Shown piece by piece: positions 54,580 through 63,281 of a DNA stretch of 64,000 bases; the first letter of the stretch is position 1, and every line of letters starts with the position of its first letter. The stretch comes from Flammeovirga pectinis (GTDB lineage: Bacteria > Bacteroidota > Bacteroidia > Cytophagales > Flammeovirgaceae). The stretch covers positions 3,632,001 through 3,696,000 of the forward strand of contig NZ_CP034562.1 of assembly GCF_003970675.1 (NCBI RefSeq), read 5' to 3'. Under the pieces are notes generated by a model that was not told the origin of the DNA, ran no database searches, and saw only the letters and a program-made list of their open reading frames with translations. A program made the position numbers and the translations under genes.

Positions 54580-55623
54580 ATGTCAAAAAAAATACTTGCA
54601 TTAAGATTTTCAGCCATGGGCGATGTAGCCATGACTGCTCCAGTAATGAAAGAAGTACTTGAACAAAACCCTGATACGGAAATTATCATGGTGTCAAGGC
54701 CTTTCTTAAAGCCATTTTTTGATAATATTCCAAGAATGACATTCATAGGAGCAGATTTGAATGGAAAACATAAAGGTTTTGGAGGACTCACAAACTTATT
54801 TAAAGAGCTTAAGAAATTAGGCCCTTATACAGCTGTAGCTGATCTTCATTCTGTTTTAAGAACATTCATTATTGATGGGTTATTTCAGTCTACAGGAACA
54901 AAAGTTTACCGAATTGATAAAGGAAGAAAGGGTAAAAAAGCACTAACTAAACCTTCTAAAAAGAAATTTGAACCACTCAGAAGTACACCAGAAAGATATG
55001 CTGATGTCTTTAGAAAGATTGGACTTGATGTTACATTATCAAATCAATTACCCTCTAAAGGCAGCCCTGCTCTAAAAAATGCTGAATTAGAACTTCTAGG
55101 TGGAAAAACTCAACCTTGGGTTGGTATTGCTCCTTTTGCTCAACATGAAGGTAAAATATGGGGAGAGGCAAAAGCTGTAGCTCTAGCAAAAATGCTTCAA
55201 GAAAAATTAAATGTAAAAGTATTATTTTTTGGAGGACCTGGTAAAGAAGCTGAAATTCTTGAGAAATGTATAAAAGAAGTACCAAATAGTGTAAATCTTG
55301 CAGGTAATATCAAACTTAAAGAAGAGTTAGATATTATAGAATTACTTGATTTAATGGTAAGTATGGATTCTGCAAACATGCACATGGCATCTTTAAGAGG
55401 AACAGAGTGTGTGTCTATTTGGGGAGCAACACATCATTACGCTGGCTTTTTAGGATACGGACAGTCTACCGAAAATATTGTTGAAATATCTGAGAAGGAA
55501 TTACCTTGTCGTCCTTGTTCTGTTTTTGGTAACAAGCCATGCCTTAGAAATGATTATGCCTGTTTAGATAGTATTACACCAGAAATGGTCTATCATAAAA
55601 TAGCAACTGCATTACACAAGTAA
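54580..55623 (+). CDS. Glycosyltransferase family 9 (heptosyltransferase-like)
   Basis: A 347-residue GT-B enzyme that adds a sugar to the lipopolysaccharide core or a similar acceptor. The N terminus is typical: KKILALRFSAMGDVAMTAPVMKE. The C-terminal half has VLFFGGPGKEAEI and MDSANMHMASLRGTECVSIWGATH, the nucleotide-sugar side of the family. The Cys-rich segment LPCRPCSVFGNKPC near the C terminus is also common in family 9. The frame starts at TTG 54559, but ATG 54580 (MSKKILAL) is the clear start. Exact sugar and acceptor are unknown. Confidence 0.87.
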   Translation: MSKKILALRFSAMGDVAMTAPVMKEVLEQNPDTEIIMVSRPFLKPFFDNIPRMTFIGADLNGKHKGFGGLTNLFKELKKLGPYTAVADLHSVLRTFIIDGLFQSTGTKVYRIDKGRKGKKALTKPSKKKFEPLRSTPERYADVFRKIGLDVTLSNQLPSKGSPALKNAELELLGGKTQPWVGIAPFAQHEGKIWGEAKAVALAKMLQEKLNVKVLFFGGPGKEAEILEKCIKEVPNSVNLAGNIKLKEELDIIELLDLMVSMDSANMHMASLRGTECVSIWGATHHYAGFLGYGQSTENIVEISEKELPCRPCSVFGNKPCLRNDYACLDSITPEMVYHKIATALHK

Positions 55624-55642
55624 CACTTCATCATATTAATCT

Positions 55643-56242
55643 ATGTCACTTATTAACTTCCTAGATTTGGTAGGTACTTTTGTATTTGCTATATCTGGTG
55701 CTTTAGCTGCTTCCGAAAAAAAATTTGACATTTTTGGAGCTATATTCGTTGCTAGCGTAACTGCTGTTGGCGGTGGAACAGTACGAGATATGATTTTAGG
55801 CACTACTCCTGTTTTCTGGGTAATGGACACCAACTACATCTTAGTAATTACAATGGCTGTCTCATTTACTGTATTATTTAAAGAAACAGTGGCTAAATTA
55901 AGAACAACAGTGTTTCTATTTGATACATTAGGTTTAGGGGTTTTTACTTTTATTGGTTTAGAAAAAAGCCTACTTTTAGATATATCCCCTGCTATTGGAA
56001 TAGTTATGGGAACTTTCACAGCCGTATTAGGTGGAGTTATAAGAGATACACTTTGTAATGAAGTACCTTTAATTTTCAGAGATGAAATCTATGCAACAGC
56101 TTGTATTATTGGAGGGTTTGTATTTGTTGGGTTATCTTATCTAAATATTGACTTTAATGTAATAACATGGACTTGTATTTCGACAGTTATTACAATCCGA
56201 CTACTTGCTATTCGTTTTCATATCGGACTTCCTAAAATTTAA
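55643..56242 (+). CDS. TRIC-type cation channel (YicG family)
   Basis: A 199-residue membrane protein with about seven helices. It shows the internal repeat of the TRIC/UPF0126 family: VGTFVFAISGALAA...TAVGGGTVRDMILG in the first half and GLGVFTFIGLEKS...AVLGGVIRDTLCNE in the second. Prokaryotic TRIC proteins are potassium-permeable channels. The start lies 20 bp after the glycosyltransferase stop, and the DUF2141 gene follows 23 bp later, so it may be part of one transcript. Confidence 0.87.
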   Translation: MSLINFLDLVGTFVFAISGALAASEKKFDIFGAIFVASVTAVGGGTVRDMILGTTPVFWVMDTNYILVITMAVSFTVLFKETVAKLRTTVFLFDTLGLGVFTFIGLEKSLLLDISPAIGIVMGTFTAVLGGVIRDTLCNEVPLIFRDEIYATACIIGGFVFVGLSYLNIDFNVITWTCISTVITIRLLAIRFHIGLPKI

Positions 56243-56265
56243 TATCACCAAACTACTTTTAAACA

Positions 56266-56685
56266 ATGAAATTAACATACCTAATAGTACTTTTTATAAG
56301 TTTCTCGCAAAACCTTTTTGCACAAGAAACTACTTCTAACATACATTTAACTGTAGAAGGCCTAAGAAATACTGATGGCTTTATGCTTGTTCAAGTTGTA
56401 GATAAAGATTTAAATTCTGTTCTAGAAACAAAAGGTAATGTTTCTGATATAATATTTACAATGGTTCTAGAAAACATCACTCCCGGTACTTATGGTATTA
56501 GAATTTGTCATGATGAAGATGAAAATGATGACATGACAAATAACTGGATTGGTCTTCCTAAAGAAGGCTTTGGTTATTCTTGGGATAAAAAAGTGAAAAT
56601 GAAAGAGCCTGATTTTGAAGAATATGCATTCGAAGTTAATCAAGGGCAAGTTACAGAAGTTAAGATTGTTACACAGTATTTATAA
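56266..56685 (+). CDS. Secreted DUF2141 protein
   Basis: A 139-residue exported protein with a signal peptide (FISFSQNLFAQ, about 1-20). It has a beta-sandwich DUF2141 pattern: GFMLVQVVDKD, LENITPGTYGIRICHDEDEND and NNWIGLPKEGFGYSWD. The DEDENDDM stretch could bind calcium. Function is unknown; proteins of this family are common in Bacteroidota. It probably shares a transcript with the TRIC gene. Confidence 0.82.
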   Translation: MKLTYLIVLFISFSQNLFAQETTSNIHLTVEGLRNTDGFMLVQVVDKDLNSVLETKGNVSDIIFTMVLENITPGTYGIRICHDEDENDDMTNNWIGLPKEGFGYSWDKKVKMKEPDFEEYAFEVNQGQVTEVKIVTQYL

Positions 56686-56787
56686 TTCTTTGATTAAAAC
56701 ATATGAACATTTGTTAATTTGTTAGAAACTTCAAAGTAAAACTAATTTCTAAGTACCGTTTATCACGATAAAACTATAAACTTTAGT

Positions 56788-56795
56788 TACCTTTG
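56788..56795 (+). promoter_or_regulatory. Candidate -7 element of the small Cys-rich membrane protein gene
   Basis: TACCTTTG, exact TAnnTTTG match, 46 bp before the start. Confidence 0.5.
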
Positions 56796-56841
56796 TACAA
56801 AGAAATTTAAGTCTCTAAGACAAATTCACACTATATTTATC

Positions 56842-57039
56842 ATGGAAACTATATTATTAACCGTTGGTATCCTCGGGGCATTCTTCATTTTGATGTCTGT
56901 GAAATTAATTTTCAAAAAAGATGGGAAATTTGAAGGCACATGTGCGTCTCAAAGTCCTTTTTTAAATCCTGAAGGCAAGACATGTAGTTTTTGCGGAAAT
57001 GATCCTTCAGAATGTAAAAACAAAAAAGAAACAGCATAA
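56842..57039 (+). CDS. Small Cys-rich membrane protein
   Basis: A 65-residue protein with one N-terminal membrane helix (ILGAFFILMSVKLIF) and a tail with four cysteines: EGTCASQS, TCSFCGND and SECKNK. The layout, one helix then a short Cys cluster, recalls the NqrM maturation factor family (DUF539), but no nqr genes are present and I would not assign it. It could bind a metal or take part in redox chemistry. Monocistronic, with its own promoter element and a strong terminator after it. Confidence 0.7.
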   Translation: METILLTVGILGAFFILMSVKLIFKKDGKFEGTCASQSPFLNPEGKTCSFCGNDPSECKNKKETA

Positions 57040-57063
57040 ACAACTGTTTTTAAAATATAGATC

Positions 57064-57093
57064 AAGTCTCTGCTTAAAATTAAGTAGAGACTT
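57064..57093 (+). terminator. Terminator after the small Cys-rich gene
   Basis: Stem AAGTCTCT / AGAGACTT extended inside by CTTA/TAAG, followed by T6. Confidence 0.85.
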
Positions 57094-57188
57094 TTTTATT
57101 TCTTAAAATTCAACCGATTGCAGAAGAAATAATATGATTTTTATTGAATGATCTAACAAATATCAGTTAAATGTTAGTATTACATTTT

Positions 57189-57196
57189 TATATTTG
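57189..57196 (+). promoter_or_regulatory. Candidate -7 element of the MFS transporter gene
   Basis: TATATTTG, exact TAnnTTTG match, 44 bp before the start codon. Confidence 0.5.
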
Positions 57197-57240
57197 TTGT
57201 ATAAGTATGAAAGTGAAACACAAAAATTATATTCATTTAT

Positions 57241-58623
57241 ATGGCAAATAAAGTCGCTAAACCTGATTTATCTTTCTGGCAAATCTGGAACCTAAGCTTC
57301 GGTTTCTTAGGTGTTCAATTTGGATTTGCACTTCAAAACGGTAATGTAAGTCGTATTCTTCAAGCTCTTGGTGCAGATGTGCACGACTTAGGCTACTTCT
57401 GGCTAGCTGCTCCTATTGCTGGAATTATCATTCAACCAATTATTGGTGGTGCCTCAGATAGCACATGGACAAAACTTGGACGAAGAGTACCATTTATCTT
57501 AGGTGGTGCCATTGCTGCAACATTAGCAATGTTCTTAATGCCTAATTCAGAATTCTTTGTGGCACTAATGCCTCCAATGTTATTTGGAGCTACTATGCTA
57601 TTAATAATGGATGCCTCTTTTAATATCACATTCCAACCATTTAGAGCTTTAGTAGGCGACATGGTAAATGATAAACAAAGAGATGTAGGGTATTCTGTTC
57701 AAAGTTTCTTAATCAACACGGGTGCTGTTGTTGGTTCTGCTCTTCCTTTCATTCTTACAATGGTCGGTGTTAACAACGAACCATCAGAAGGTCAAAAAGT
57801 AGCAGACTCTGTTGTTTGGTCATTTTATATTGGCGGTGCAACCTTAATGATTACTGTATTATGGACTGTATTGAGAACAAAAGAGTATCCTCCAGAAGAA
57901 TATGCTGAATACAATAATATAGATTTAGAGGCTCAAAAAGCCGAAAAAGAACAACTTACTAAAGAAGGTGGTAATGCAATAACTAATTTTATTAAGACAT
58001 TAGTTTCATCACCAAAAGTAATGTTTCAGCTTGCTGCTGTTCAGTTATGCTCTTGGGTAGCATTCTACTTTATGTGGGTGTATTCTACTCCAGCAATTGC
58101 ACAACATATATGGCATACAGCTCCCCAAGATGTAACATCTGCTGCTTATAACGAAGCAGGTAACTGGGTAGGATTAATGTTTGCAATGTATAGTTTTGCT
58201 GCTGCAATCTTCTCTTTACTTATGCCTACATTAATTAAAGCTACTAATAGAAAAACAGTATACGCAAGTGCATTAATTCTAGGTGGTTTAGGACTTTTAA
58301 GTATTGGAATGATACAAGATAAATATTTACTTTTTGCTTCTATGGCAGGTGTAGGTATTGCTTGGGCTGCTATTTTGGCAATGCCATTTAGTATTTTATC
58401 AGAAAATCTTCCTGCAGAAAAAATGGGTATCTATATGGGTATCTTTAATGTAACTATTGCAGGTCCTCAAATCTTTGCAGGTTTATTTGGTGGTACTATT
58501 GCATCAAACTTCTTTGATGGCAACGCAGTAGGACTATTAACTATGGCAGGCGTAATATTAATTATTGGTGCATTCTGTGTAGGAATAATTAGTGATAATA
58601 AAGATAAAGAGATAGAACAGTAA
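57241..58623 (+). CDS. MFS transporter, maltose/sugar type (SLC45-like)
   Basis: A 460-residue major facilitator with twelve helices. The N terminus LSFWQIWNLSFGFLGVQFGFALQ, IGGASDSTWTKLGRRVPFIL after helix 2, and QPFRALVGDMV are typical of the SLC45/MalT-like group that carries maltose, sucrose or other sugars with protons. The long hydrophilic loop (about residues 215-255, LEAQKAEKEQLTKEGG) separates the halves. No glycosidase gene is adjacent, so the sugar is not known. Single gene with its own promoter and terminator. Confidence 0.85.
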   Translation: MANKVAKPDLSFWQIWNLSFGFLGVQFGFALQNGNVSRILQALGADVHDLGYFWLAAPIAGIIIQPIIGGASDSTWTKLGRRVPFILGGAIAATLAMFLMPNSEFFVALMPPMLFGATMLLIMDASFNITFQPFRALVGDMVNDKQRDVGYSVQSFLINTGAVVGSALPFILTMVGVNNEPSEGQKVADSVVWSFYIGGATLMITVLWTVLRTKEYPPEEYAEYNNIDLEAQKAEKEQLTKEGGNAITNFIKTLVSSPKVMFQLAAVQLCSWVAFYFMWVYSTPAIAQHIWHTAPQDVTSAAYNEAGNWVGLMFAMYSFAAAIFSLLMPTLIKATNRKTVYASALILGGLGLLSIGMIQDKYLLFASMAGVGIAWAAILAMPFSILSENLPAEKMGIYMGIFNVTIAGPQIFAGLFGGTIASNFFDGNAVGLLTMAGVILIIGAFCVGIISDNKDKEIEQ

Positions 58624-58650
58624 AATACTTTTACGTTTTAGTATATATTG

Positions 58651-58682
58651 GGACTACTTTCATTAATTAATGGAAGTAGTCC
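58651..58682 (+). terminator. Terminator of the MFS transporter gene
   Basis: GGACTACTT / AAGTAGTCC with an inner CATT/AATG, then T6. Confidence 0.85.
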
Positions 58683-58712
58683 TTTTTTATGTAATGTGAA
58701 ATAATAATACCT

Positions 58713-59333
58713 ATGGATAATTATTTACAAGGAATTCTAACCATTTTTTCATTGGTAAATCCTGTAATTTGTGCACAAATTTTTAATAGCTTAGAAAGAG
58801 GTAAAAGTTATAATCAAAAACTGAAAGACCTTACTAAAACAATTCTTATAGTAGGTGTTATTTTATCTTCTGCTGCATTTTTTGGTGCTAGATTACTTCA
58901 AAGTTTTGGTATCTCTCTAGATGCCTTTCAAGTTGCAGGAGGTATTGTTTTAATATGGATGGGGTTTGGTATGTTAAGTAAATCTTCTTCAGAAGACCGA
59001 AGAGAAAAAAGTTCATCTACAAAAGAATCTATAGATGAAAATAATTTAGTCCCTTTAGTATTATTTGCTGCTAGTCCGGGTACAATTACAGGGGTAATTA
59101 CGTTATCCATTACCCAATCCGATGCAGAGATACCATTAGTTGCTCTATTTTCAATTGTTGGTGTTTTGCTATTAACCTGGGTAATTGTTGCTGTTCTTTC
59201 TCGTAAATCAGCCTCAAAACCATCCATGACAAATCAAGTAACAACTAAATTTATGGGGTTAATTGTATTAGCAATGGGAGTACAATTTTTACTATCAGGC
59301 ATTAAAGATTTTTACAACCCTTTACTTCAATAG
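58713..59333 (+). CDS. MarC-family membrane protein
   Basis: A 206-residue protein with six helices, of the MarC/UPF0056 family. It has the pattern IFSLVNPVICAQIF, AFQVAGGIVLIWMGFGMLS and FAASPGTITGVITLSI. A Ser/Lys/Glu-rich cytoplasmic loop (about 88-110) sits in the middle. Members were once proposed as drug transporters but the function is not established. The terminator just upstream makes it an independent unit. Confidence 0.87.
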   Translation: MDNYLQGILTIFSLVNPVICAQIFNSLERGKSYNQKLKDLTKTILIVGVILSSAAFFGARLLQSFGISLDAFQVAGGIVLIWMGFGMLSKSSSEDRREKSSSTKESIDENNLVPLVLFAASPGTITGVITLSITQSDAEIPLVALFSIVGVLLLTWVIVAVLSRKSASKPSMTNQVTTKFMGLIVLAMGVQFLLSGIKDFYNPLLQ

Positions 59334-59558
59334 AACATCTAAATCAGCATTTCTACAATTTAAAAATTCATATCTACCCTTAATTTAATTTTTGGCACAT
59401 ATTTTACACTTCATTATTCTTTAATATTGATATACATAGACGTACAACTTTTACTAGTTTTTACGTTATCACTTTACAAAGTATTTACACTCTGTTCTTA
59501 GCAATAGAAATTCAATAATCCTTTGATAAATTTATTAAAGGAAAAGATATATAAAAGA

Positions 59559-61496
59559 ATGATTGAAAAGTATTTAAAGCAATTTACAATCAAGCAAATT
59601 ATTTTTTGGATAGGTGGTGTTGTAATCGGAACTATTTCCCTTACAGTACTTACTCTTGTAGGCCTATACACTAATGAAAGCCTTGAAGTAGATATCTCTG
59701 CCAGAAACGCAATGCTATCTCAACGTATAGTTTTGCTGTCTAATATTTATGTAGACTCTGGAGACAATCAAACTAAACAAGAATTAAAAAAAGCAATAAA
59801 CCTATTTGATGGGTCTTTACTTGCCATGAAACACGGTGGTACTGTACCGGAAATGGATGGAAAAAAGATCCGTCCTGCAAGTATTAGAGTTGACGACTAT
59901 ATTGAAAGAGTTGAAGAAGTTTGGAAACCTTACAGAAGCAATTCTAGAGTTATCTTAGAAGAGCCACTTACTACTTCTAATTATACTTTTAACATGAATA
60001 TTAATCTCGATACTACTGCATTAGATAGTGTTGGTTTACTTACTAAAGTGTTAGAGAAAAATGTGAAAGTAGGAAACAGTTTAGCATACCTTGAACAAAA
60101 TTCAGGTACTATGTTAAAGGTTAATCAAGACCTTGTTCAAGCCTACGTCAGTGACTCAGAAGAAATTGAATTTCAATTAACTAGATTTATCTTAATTGCA
60201 ATTTTTGTAATACTTATTATTGTAATTCTTAATGCTCTTCTGTTACGAAAAGCGATAATTAGACCTTTAAAAGATTTAGCTGAAAAAAGTAATGAAATAG
60301 CATCTGGTAATTTAAATATTAAGTTTAATGAGAATGGTACAAGTGAGATGCACAGCATGCGTAAATCTCTAAAATCCATGCGAGAAAAACTTCAAGATAT
60401 TTCCATATTTGTAATGGAATTTAGTAAAGGAAATTACAACATTGAATTCGATAAAATTAATGACGATCAATACAAAGAAGATCCATTTATTCACTCACTG
60501 ATTGATACCAAAAACAGACTAGAACAGAGTTCTAAAGAAAGAAGTGAAAGAGAATGGGTGAACGAAGGTTCTGCTAGATTAAATAAATTAATTCGCATCC
60601 ATAGTAGTGATGCTCAAGAACTTGGCAAAGCTCTTGTTAAAGAATTAGCGCGTTTTATGAATTGCGCTCACTGTTCGTTTTACATTGTTAAAAAAGATAC
60701 CGTTACAAACGAATCTTATATGGAACTAGCAGCTTTATATGCTTTTGACAGTCATAAAGAATTTCAATCTCAAAAAATAAAAATTGGAGAAGGCTTAATT
60801 GGTGAAATATGGCAAGAAGGGATACCTATTTACCTAACAGAAATACCAGAAGATTATATAAAAATCCGTTCAGGCTTAGGTGATGCTGCTCCAAATTCTT
60901 TATCAATTTACCCGTTTAAATCGCATGGAGAAGTTGAAGTAATATTAGAAATTGCCTCTTTTCATCCTTTAGAAGAAAAATCATTACAACTGTTAGATGA
61001 AATTGGAGGAGCTATTGCAACATCTGTAGCAACGTCAGAAAATACGTCAAACGTAAGTAAACTATATAACGATAGTAAACGCCTTACAGACGAATTAAGA
61101 ACGAGTGAAGAGGAAATGAAGCAAAACATGGAGGAGCTTCAGGCTACGCAAGAACAGTTGGTAAGAGAACGTAGGGAAACAGAGAGTAATAAGAAACTTT
61201 TAAATGAAGTGGTTGATATAACTGGAGGTCGAATTATTATTGTAGAAGCTGAAGGTCAAGTTTGGTTTAGTAGTCAATCGTTCCTAGATATTGTTCAATA
61301 TTCTTTAGATGAATTACTCCATTTTGATATTGGAATTTTATTTCCTGATTATTCAGAAAATAAAACATGGCAAGTCGAAAAACTTTCAACTGCTATCAAA
61401 TTAAAAGATAATAATGGTGAACTAAAAGATGTTCAACTAGAAATAAAACAACTGTTTCTTGATGGAAATGACCGTTGGTTATTTACGATCAGATAA
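59559..61496 (+). CDS. PilJ-like sensor with HAMP, GAF and PAS domains, no kinase
   Basis: A 645-residue membrane receptor. The first helix is near residues 15-38. A periplasmic PilJ/NarX-type domain follows (ISARNAMLSQRIVLLS near the start), then a second helix near 207-230, a HAMP domain (about 230-280, RPLKDLAEKSNEIASGNL), a GAF domain (about 345-490), a coiled coil (EEEMKQNMEELQATQEQL) and a PAS domain to the end. There is no histidine kinase, cyclase or methyl-accepting tip, so output must go through a partner. The frame starts at TTG 59523, but ATG 59559 (MIEKYLKQF) is preferred. It ends at a strong terminator. Confidence 0.85.
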   Translation: MIEKYLKQFTIKQIIFWIGGVVIGTISLTVLTLVGLYTNESLEVDISARNAMLSQRIVLLSNIYVDSGDNQTKQELKKAINLFDGSLLAMKHGGTVPEMDGKKIRPASIRVDDYIERVEEVWKPYRSNSRVILEEPLTTSNYTFNMNINLDTTALDSVGLLTKVLEKNVKVGNSLAYLEQNSGTMLKVNQDLVQAYVSDSEEIEFQLTRFILIAIFVILIIVILNALLLRKAIIRPLKDLAEKSNEIASGNLNIKFNENGTSEMHSMRKSLKSMREKLQDISIFVMEFSKGNYNIEFDKINDDQYKEDPFIHSLIDTKNRLEQSSKERSEREWVNEGSARLNKLIRIHSSDAQELGKALVKELARFMNCAHCSFYIVKKDTVTNESYMELAALYAFDSHKEFQSQKIKIGEGLIGEIWQEGIPIYLTEIPEDYIKIRSGLGDAAPNSLSIYPFKSHGEVEVILEIASFHPLEEKSLQLLDEIGGAIATSVATSENTSNVSKLYNDSKRLTDELRTSEEEMKQNMEELQATQEQLVRERRETESNKKLLNEVVDITGGRIIIVEAEGQVWFSSQSFLDIVQYSLDELLHFDIGILFPDYSENKTWQVEKLSTAIKLKDNNGELKDVQLEIKQLFLDGNDRWLFTIR

Positions 61497-61500
61497 TAAA

Positions 61501-61530
61501 AAAGCTACAAGATTTAAACCTTGTAGCTTT
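61501..61530 (+). terminator. Terminator of the sensor gene
   Basis: Perfect 11-bp stem AAAGCTACAAG / CTTGTAGCTTT with an 8-nt loop, then T-rich. Confidence 0.85.
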
Positions 61531-61611
61531 TTTTGTAAAACAGTATCAGAATTAGTTAAGTAAATTTCCATAAATGGTAATGTGTTTTTTTTAATAACAC
61601 TCCATGGCTTT

Positions 61612-62340
61612 CTACTTAACGTCAAACACTCTACCCTTTCTTAGGAATCCTGTTGCTTCATTTGGTAAAGTAACTTTATACCAAATGTCTGTTTCTCCAG
61701 ATATCATTACTCTTTCGCCTGGTACAAGCTTAGAAATATTTTTACTACCTGCAGAAGGACCATCCATTAAAAGTGCCCCAGAAGGCATTACAATACCTTG
61801 TTCTCTAATTACACCACCATTAAAGGCCCAAAGTCCTAGTAAGCTAATTACAGCTACTCCAAAGGTAAGTGTAGTAATAGAATGTTGCTCTCTTCGACGT
61901 AGATACATTAGTACCAAACAAATTCCTAAAAGAACAATGACACCTATACCAATCTCAACTTTCTTTTTATTAAAAAATGAGGTGAAGTATTCTTTATCGG
62001 AATATTGATATCCTAAAAGATTATGGTCACTTGCAATTTTAGACATCTTGTTAGACGTTTGTCTATCTGCTGTAAGTCTATATTGTAAATTCAATAGGTA
62101 CAAAGCCAAAGAATAATTTCCTTGTCCCTCTTGAATATAAGACATACGAAGTAACATTCTTGATGAAAAAACTTGATCATCTTCTAAAAGATTATCATAA
62201 ATTTTATAAGCATCAATGTACTGTTTGGCGTCAAAAAGTTGATCCGCCTCTTCAATTTTGTTTTTCATTGAAGAATTTGCTAACGATAACTGACTGTATG
62301 TCAGCAAGTAAAAACTTATTAAGAATAAAAGAAATCTCAT
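61612..62340 (-). CDS. TPR and SH3-domain membrane protein (BatE-like)
   Basis: A 242-residue protein with a signal sequence (FYLLTYSQLSLA). TPR-type helices follow (DAKQYIDAYKIYDNLL, GNYSLALYLLNLQYRL), then two membrane helices (about 125-145 and 158-172) and a C-terminal bacterial SH3 domain (GERVMISGETDIWYKVTLPN, TGFLRKGRVFDV). This is the arrangement of BatE-type aerotolerance proteins, but no bat genes are nearby, so it may be a stand-alone relative. The frame extends 8 codons to 62364; ATG 62340 (MRFLLFL) gives the signal sequence. Confidence 0.78.
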   Translation of the reverse strand: MRFLLFLISFYLLTYSQLSLANSSMKNKIEEADQLFDAKQYIDAYKIYDNLLEDDQVFSSRMLLRMSYIQEGQGNYSLALYLLNLQYRLTADRQTSNKMSKIASDHNLLGYQYSDKEYFTSFFNKKKVEIGIGVIVLLGICLVLMYLRRREQHSITTLTFGVAVISLLGLWAFNGGVIREQGIVMPSGALLMDGPSAGSKNISKLVPGERVMISGETDIWYKVTLPNEATGFLRKGRVFDVK

Positions 62341-62467
62341 TATTTGCTTGACATTAAAAATCATTCTACATTTGCACTCGCAAAAAAGGAAAGCTAAACG
62401 AGTTTTTCAAATTTAAGGGAGGATTTTGAATTTTACGTTTTTTAGTTCTTTCTTTTTGAAATTTTAT

Positions 62468-62540
62468 GATTCCGTAGCTCAGTTGGTAGAGCATCTCCCT
62501 TTTAAGGAGAGGGTCCTGGGTTCGAGCCCCAGCGGGATCA
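62468..62540 (+). tRNA. tRNA-Lys(TTT), copy 1
   Basis: 73 nt; acceptor GATTCCG/CGGGATC (one G-U), D-arm GCTCAGTTGGTAGAGC, anticodon loop CTTTTAA (TTT), T-arm CTGGGTTCGAGCCCCAG. CCA not encoded. Confidence 0.95.
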
Positions 62541-62560
62541 CTATTGAAAACATATCAATT

Positions 62561-62644
62561 ACTCACGTGGCGAAATTGGTAGACGCGCTACCTTGAGGGG
62601 GTAGTGGGAGCGATCCCGTGTTGGTTCGAGTCCAATCGTGAGTA
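62561..62644 (+). tRNA. tRNA-Leu(GAG)
   Basis: 84 nt, class II with a variable arm (TGGGAGCGATCCCG). Acceptor ACTCACG/CGTGAGT pairs fully; anticodon loop TTGAGGG gives GAG. It sits between the first and second tRNA-Lys. Confidence 0.95.
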
Positions 62645-62688
62645 CTGTATTGTATTTCAAAAAAAAATATTATCTTTATTAAGATAAT

Positions 62689-62761
62689 GATTCCGTAGCT
62701 CAGTTGGTAGAGCATCTCCCTTTTAAGGAGAGGGTCCTGGGTTCGAGCCCCAGCGGGATCA
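62689..62761 (+). tRNA. tRNA-Lys(TTT), copy 2
   Basis: Same 73 nt as copy 1. The spacer before it is unlike the others. Confidence 0.95.
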
Positions 62762-62789
62762 CTATTAAAATAAATTCGTAGAAATACGA

Positions 62790-62862
62790 GATTCCGTAGC
62801 TCAGTTGGTAGAGCATCTCCCTTTTAAGGAGAGGGTCCTGGGTTCGAGCCCCAGCGGGATCA
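62790..62862 (+). tRNA. tRNA-Lys(TTT), copy 3
   Basis: Same 73 nt as copy 1, preceded by the hairpin TCGTAGAAATACGA. Confidence 0.95.
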
Positions 62863-62889
62863 CTTTCAAAATAATTCGTAGAAATACGA

Positions 62890-62962
62890 GATTCCGTAGC
62901 TCAGTTGGTAGAGCATCTCCCTTTTAAGGAGAGGGTCCTGGGTTCGAGCCCCAGCGGGATCA
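62890..62962 (+). tRNA. tRNA-Lys(TTT), copy 4
   Basis: Same 73 nt as copy 1; 100 bp after copy 3. Confidence 0.95.
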
Positions 62963-62990
62963 CTTTTAAAATAAATTCGTAGAAATACGA

Positions 62991-63063
62991 GATTCCGTAG
63001 CTCAGTTGGTAGAGCATCTCCCTTTTAAGGAGAGGGTCCTGGGTTCGAGCCCCAGCGGGATCA
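62991..63063 (+). tRNA. tRNA-Lys(TTT), copy 5
   Basis: Same 73 nt as copy 1; 101 bp after copy 4. Confidence 0.95.
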
Positions 63064-63090
63064 CTTTCAAAATAATTCGTAGAAATACGA

Positions 63091-63163
63091 GATTCCGTAG
63101 CTCAGTTGGTAGAGCATCTCCCTTTTAAGGAGAGGGTCCTGGGTTCGAGCCCCAGCGGGATCA
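63091..63163 (+). tRNA. tRNA-Lys(TTT), copy 6
   Basis: Same 73 nt as copy 1; last of the array, followed by a terminator. Confidence 0.95.
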
Positions 63164-63164
63164 C

Positions 63165-63193
63165 AAAGCCAATACAAATTTTGTATTGGCTTT
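63165..63193 (+). terminator. Terminator of the tRNA-Lys array
   Basis: Perfect 13-bp stem AAAGCCAATACAA / TTGTATTGGCTTT with a 3-nt loop, then T-rich. No other terminator lies inside the array, so one precursor is likely. Confidence 0.88.
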
Positions 63194-63281
63194 TTTTATT
63201 TGATTCTCACTGTTTTTTTTCTCATATTAATAGAGCATCAAAAAACATATGCTTATGTAAAATAATTACAATTTAAATACC

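Larger units (their letters stand above)
62790..63163 (+). repeat. Tandem array of four tRNA-Lys units, about 100 bp each
   Basis: tRNA-Lys copies 3 to 6 start at 62790, 62890, 62991 and 63091, so the period is 100, 101, 100. Spacers carry the same ATTCGTAGAAATACGA hairpin sequence and differ by one inserted base. This shows recent amplification or homogenisation. Confidence 0.9.

Noticed and set aside
62790-63163. Regular 100-bp periodicity considered as a CRISPR-like array
   Set aside because: The repeating part is a complete tRNA-Lys (73 nt) with cloverleaf pairing; repeat-to-spacer proportions and the absence of cas genes rule out CRISPR.
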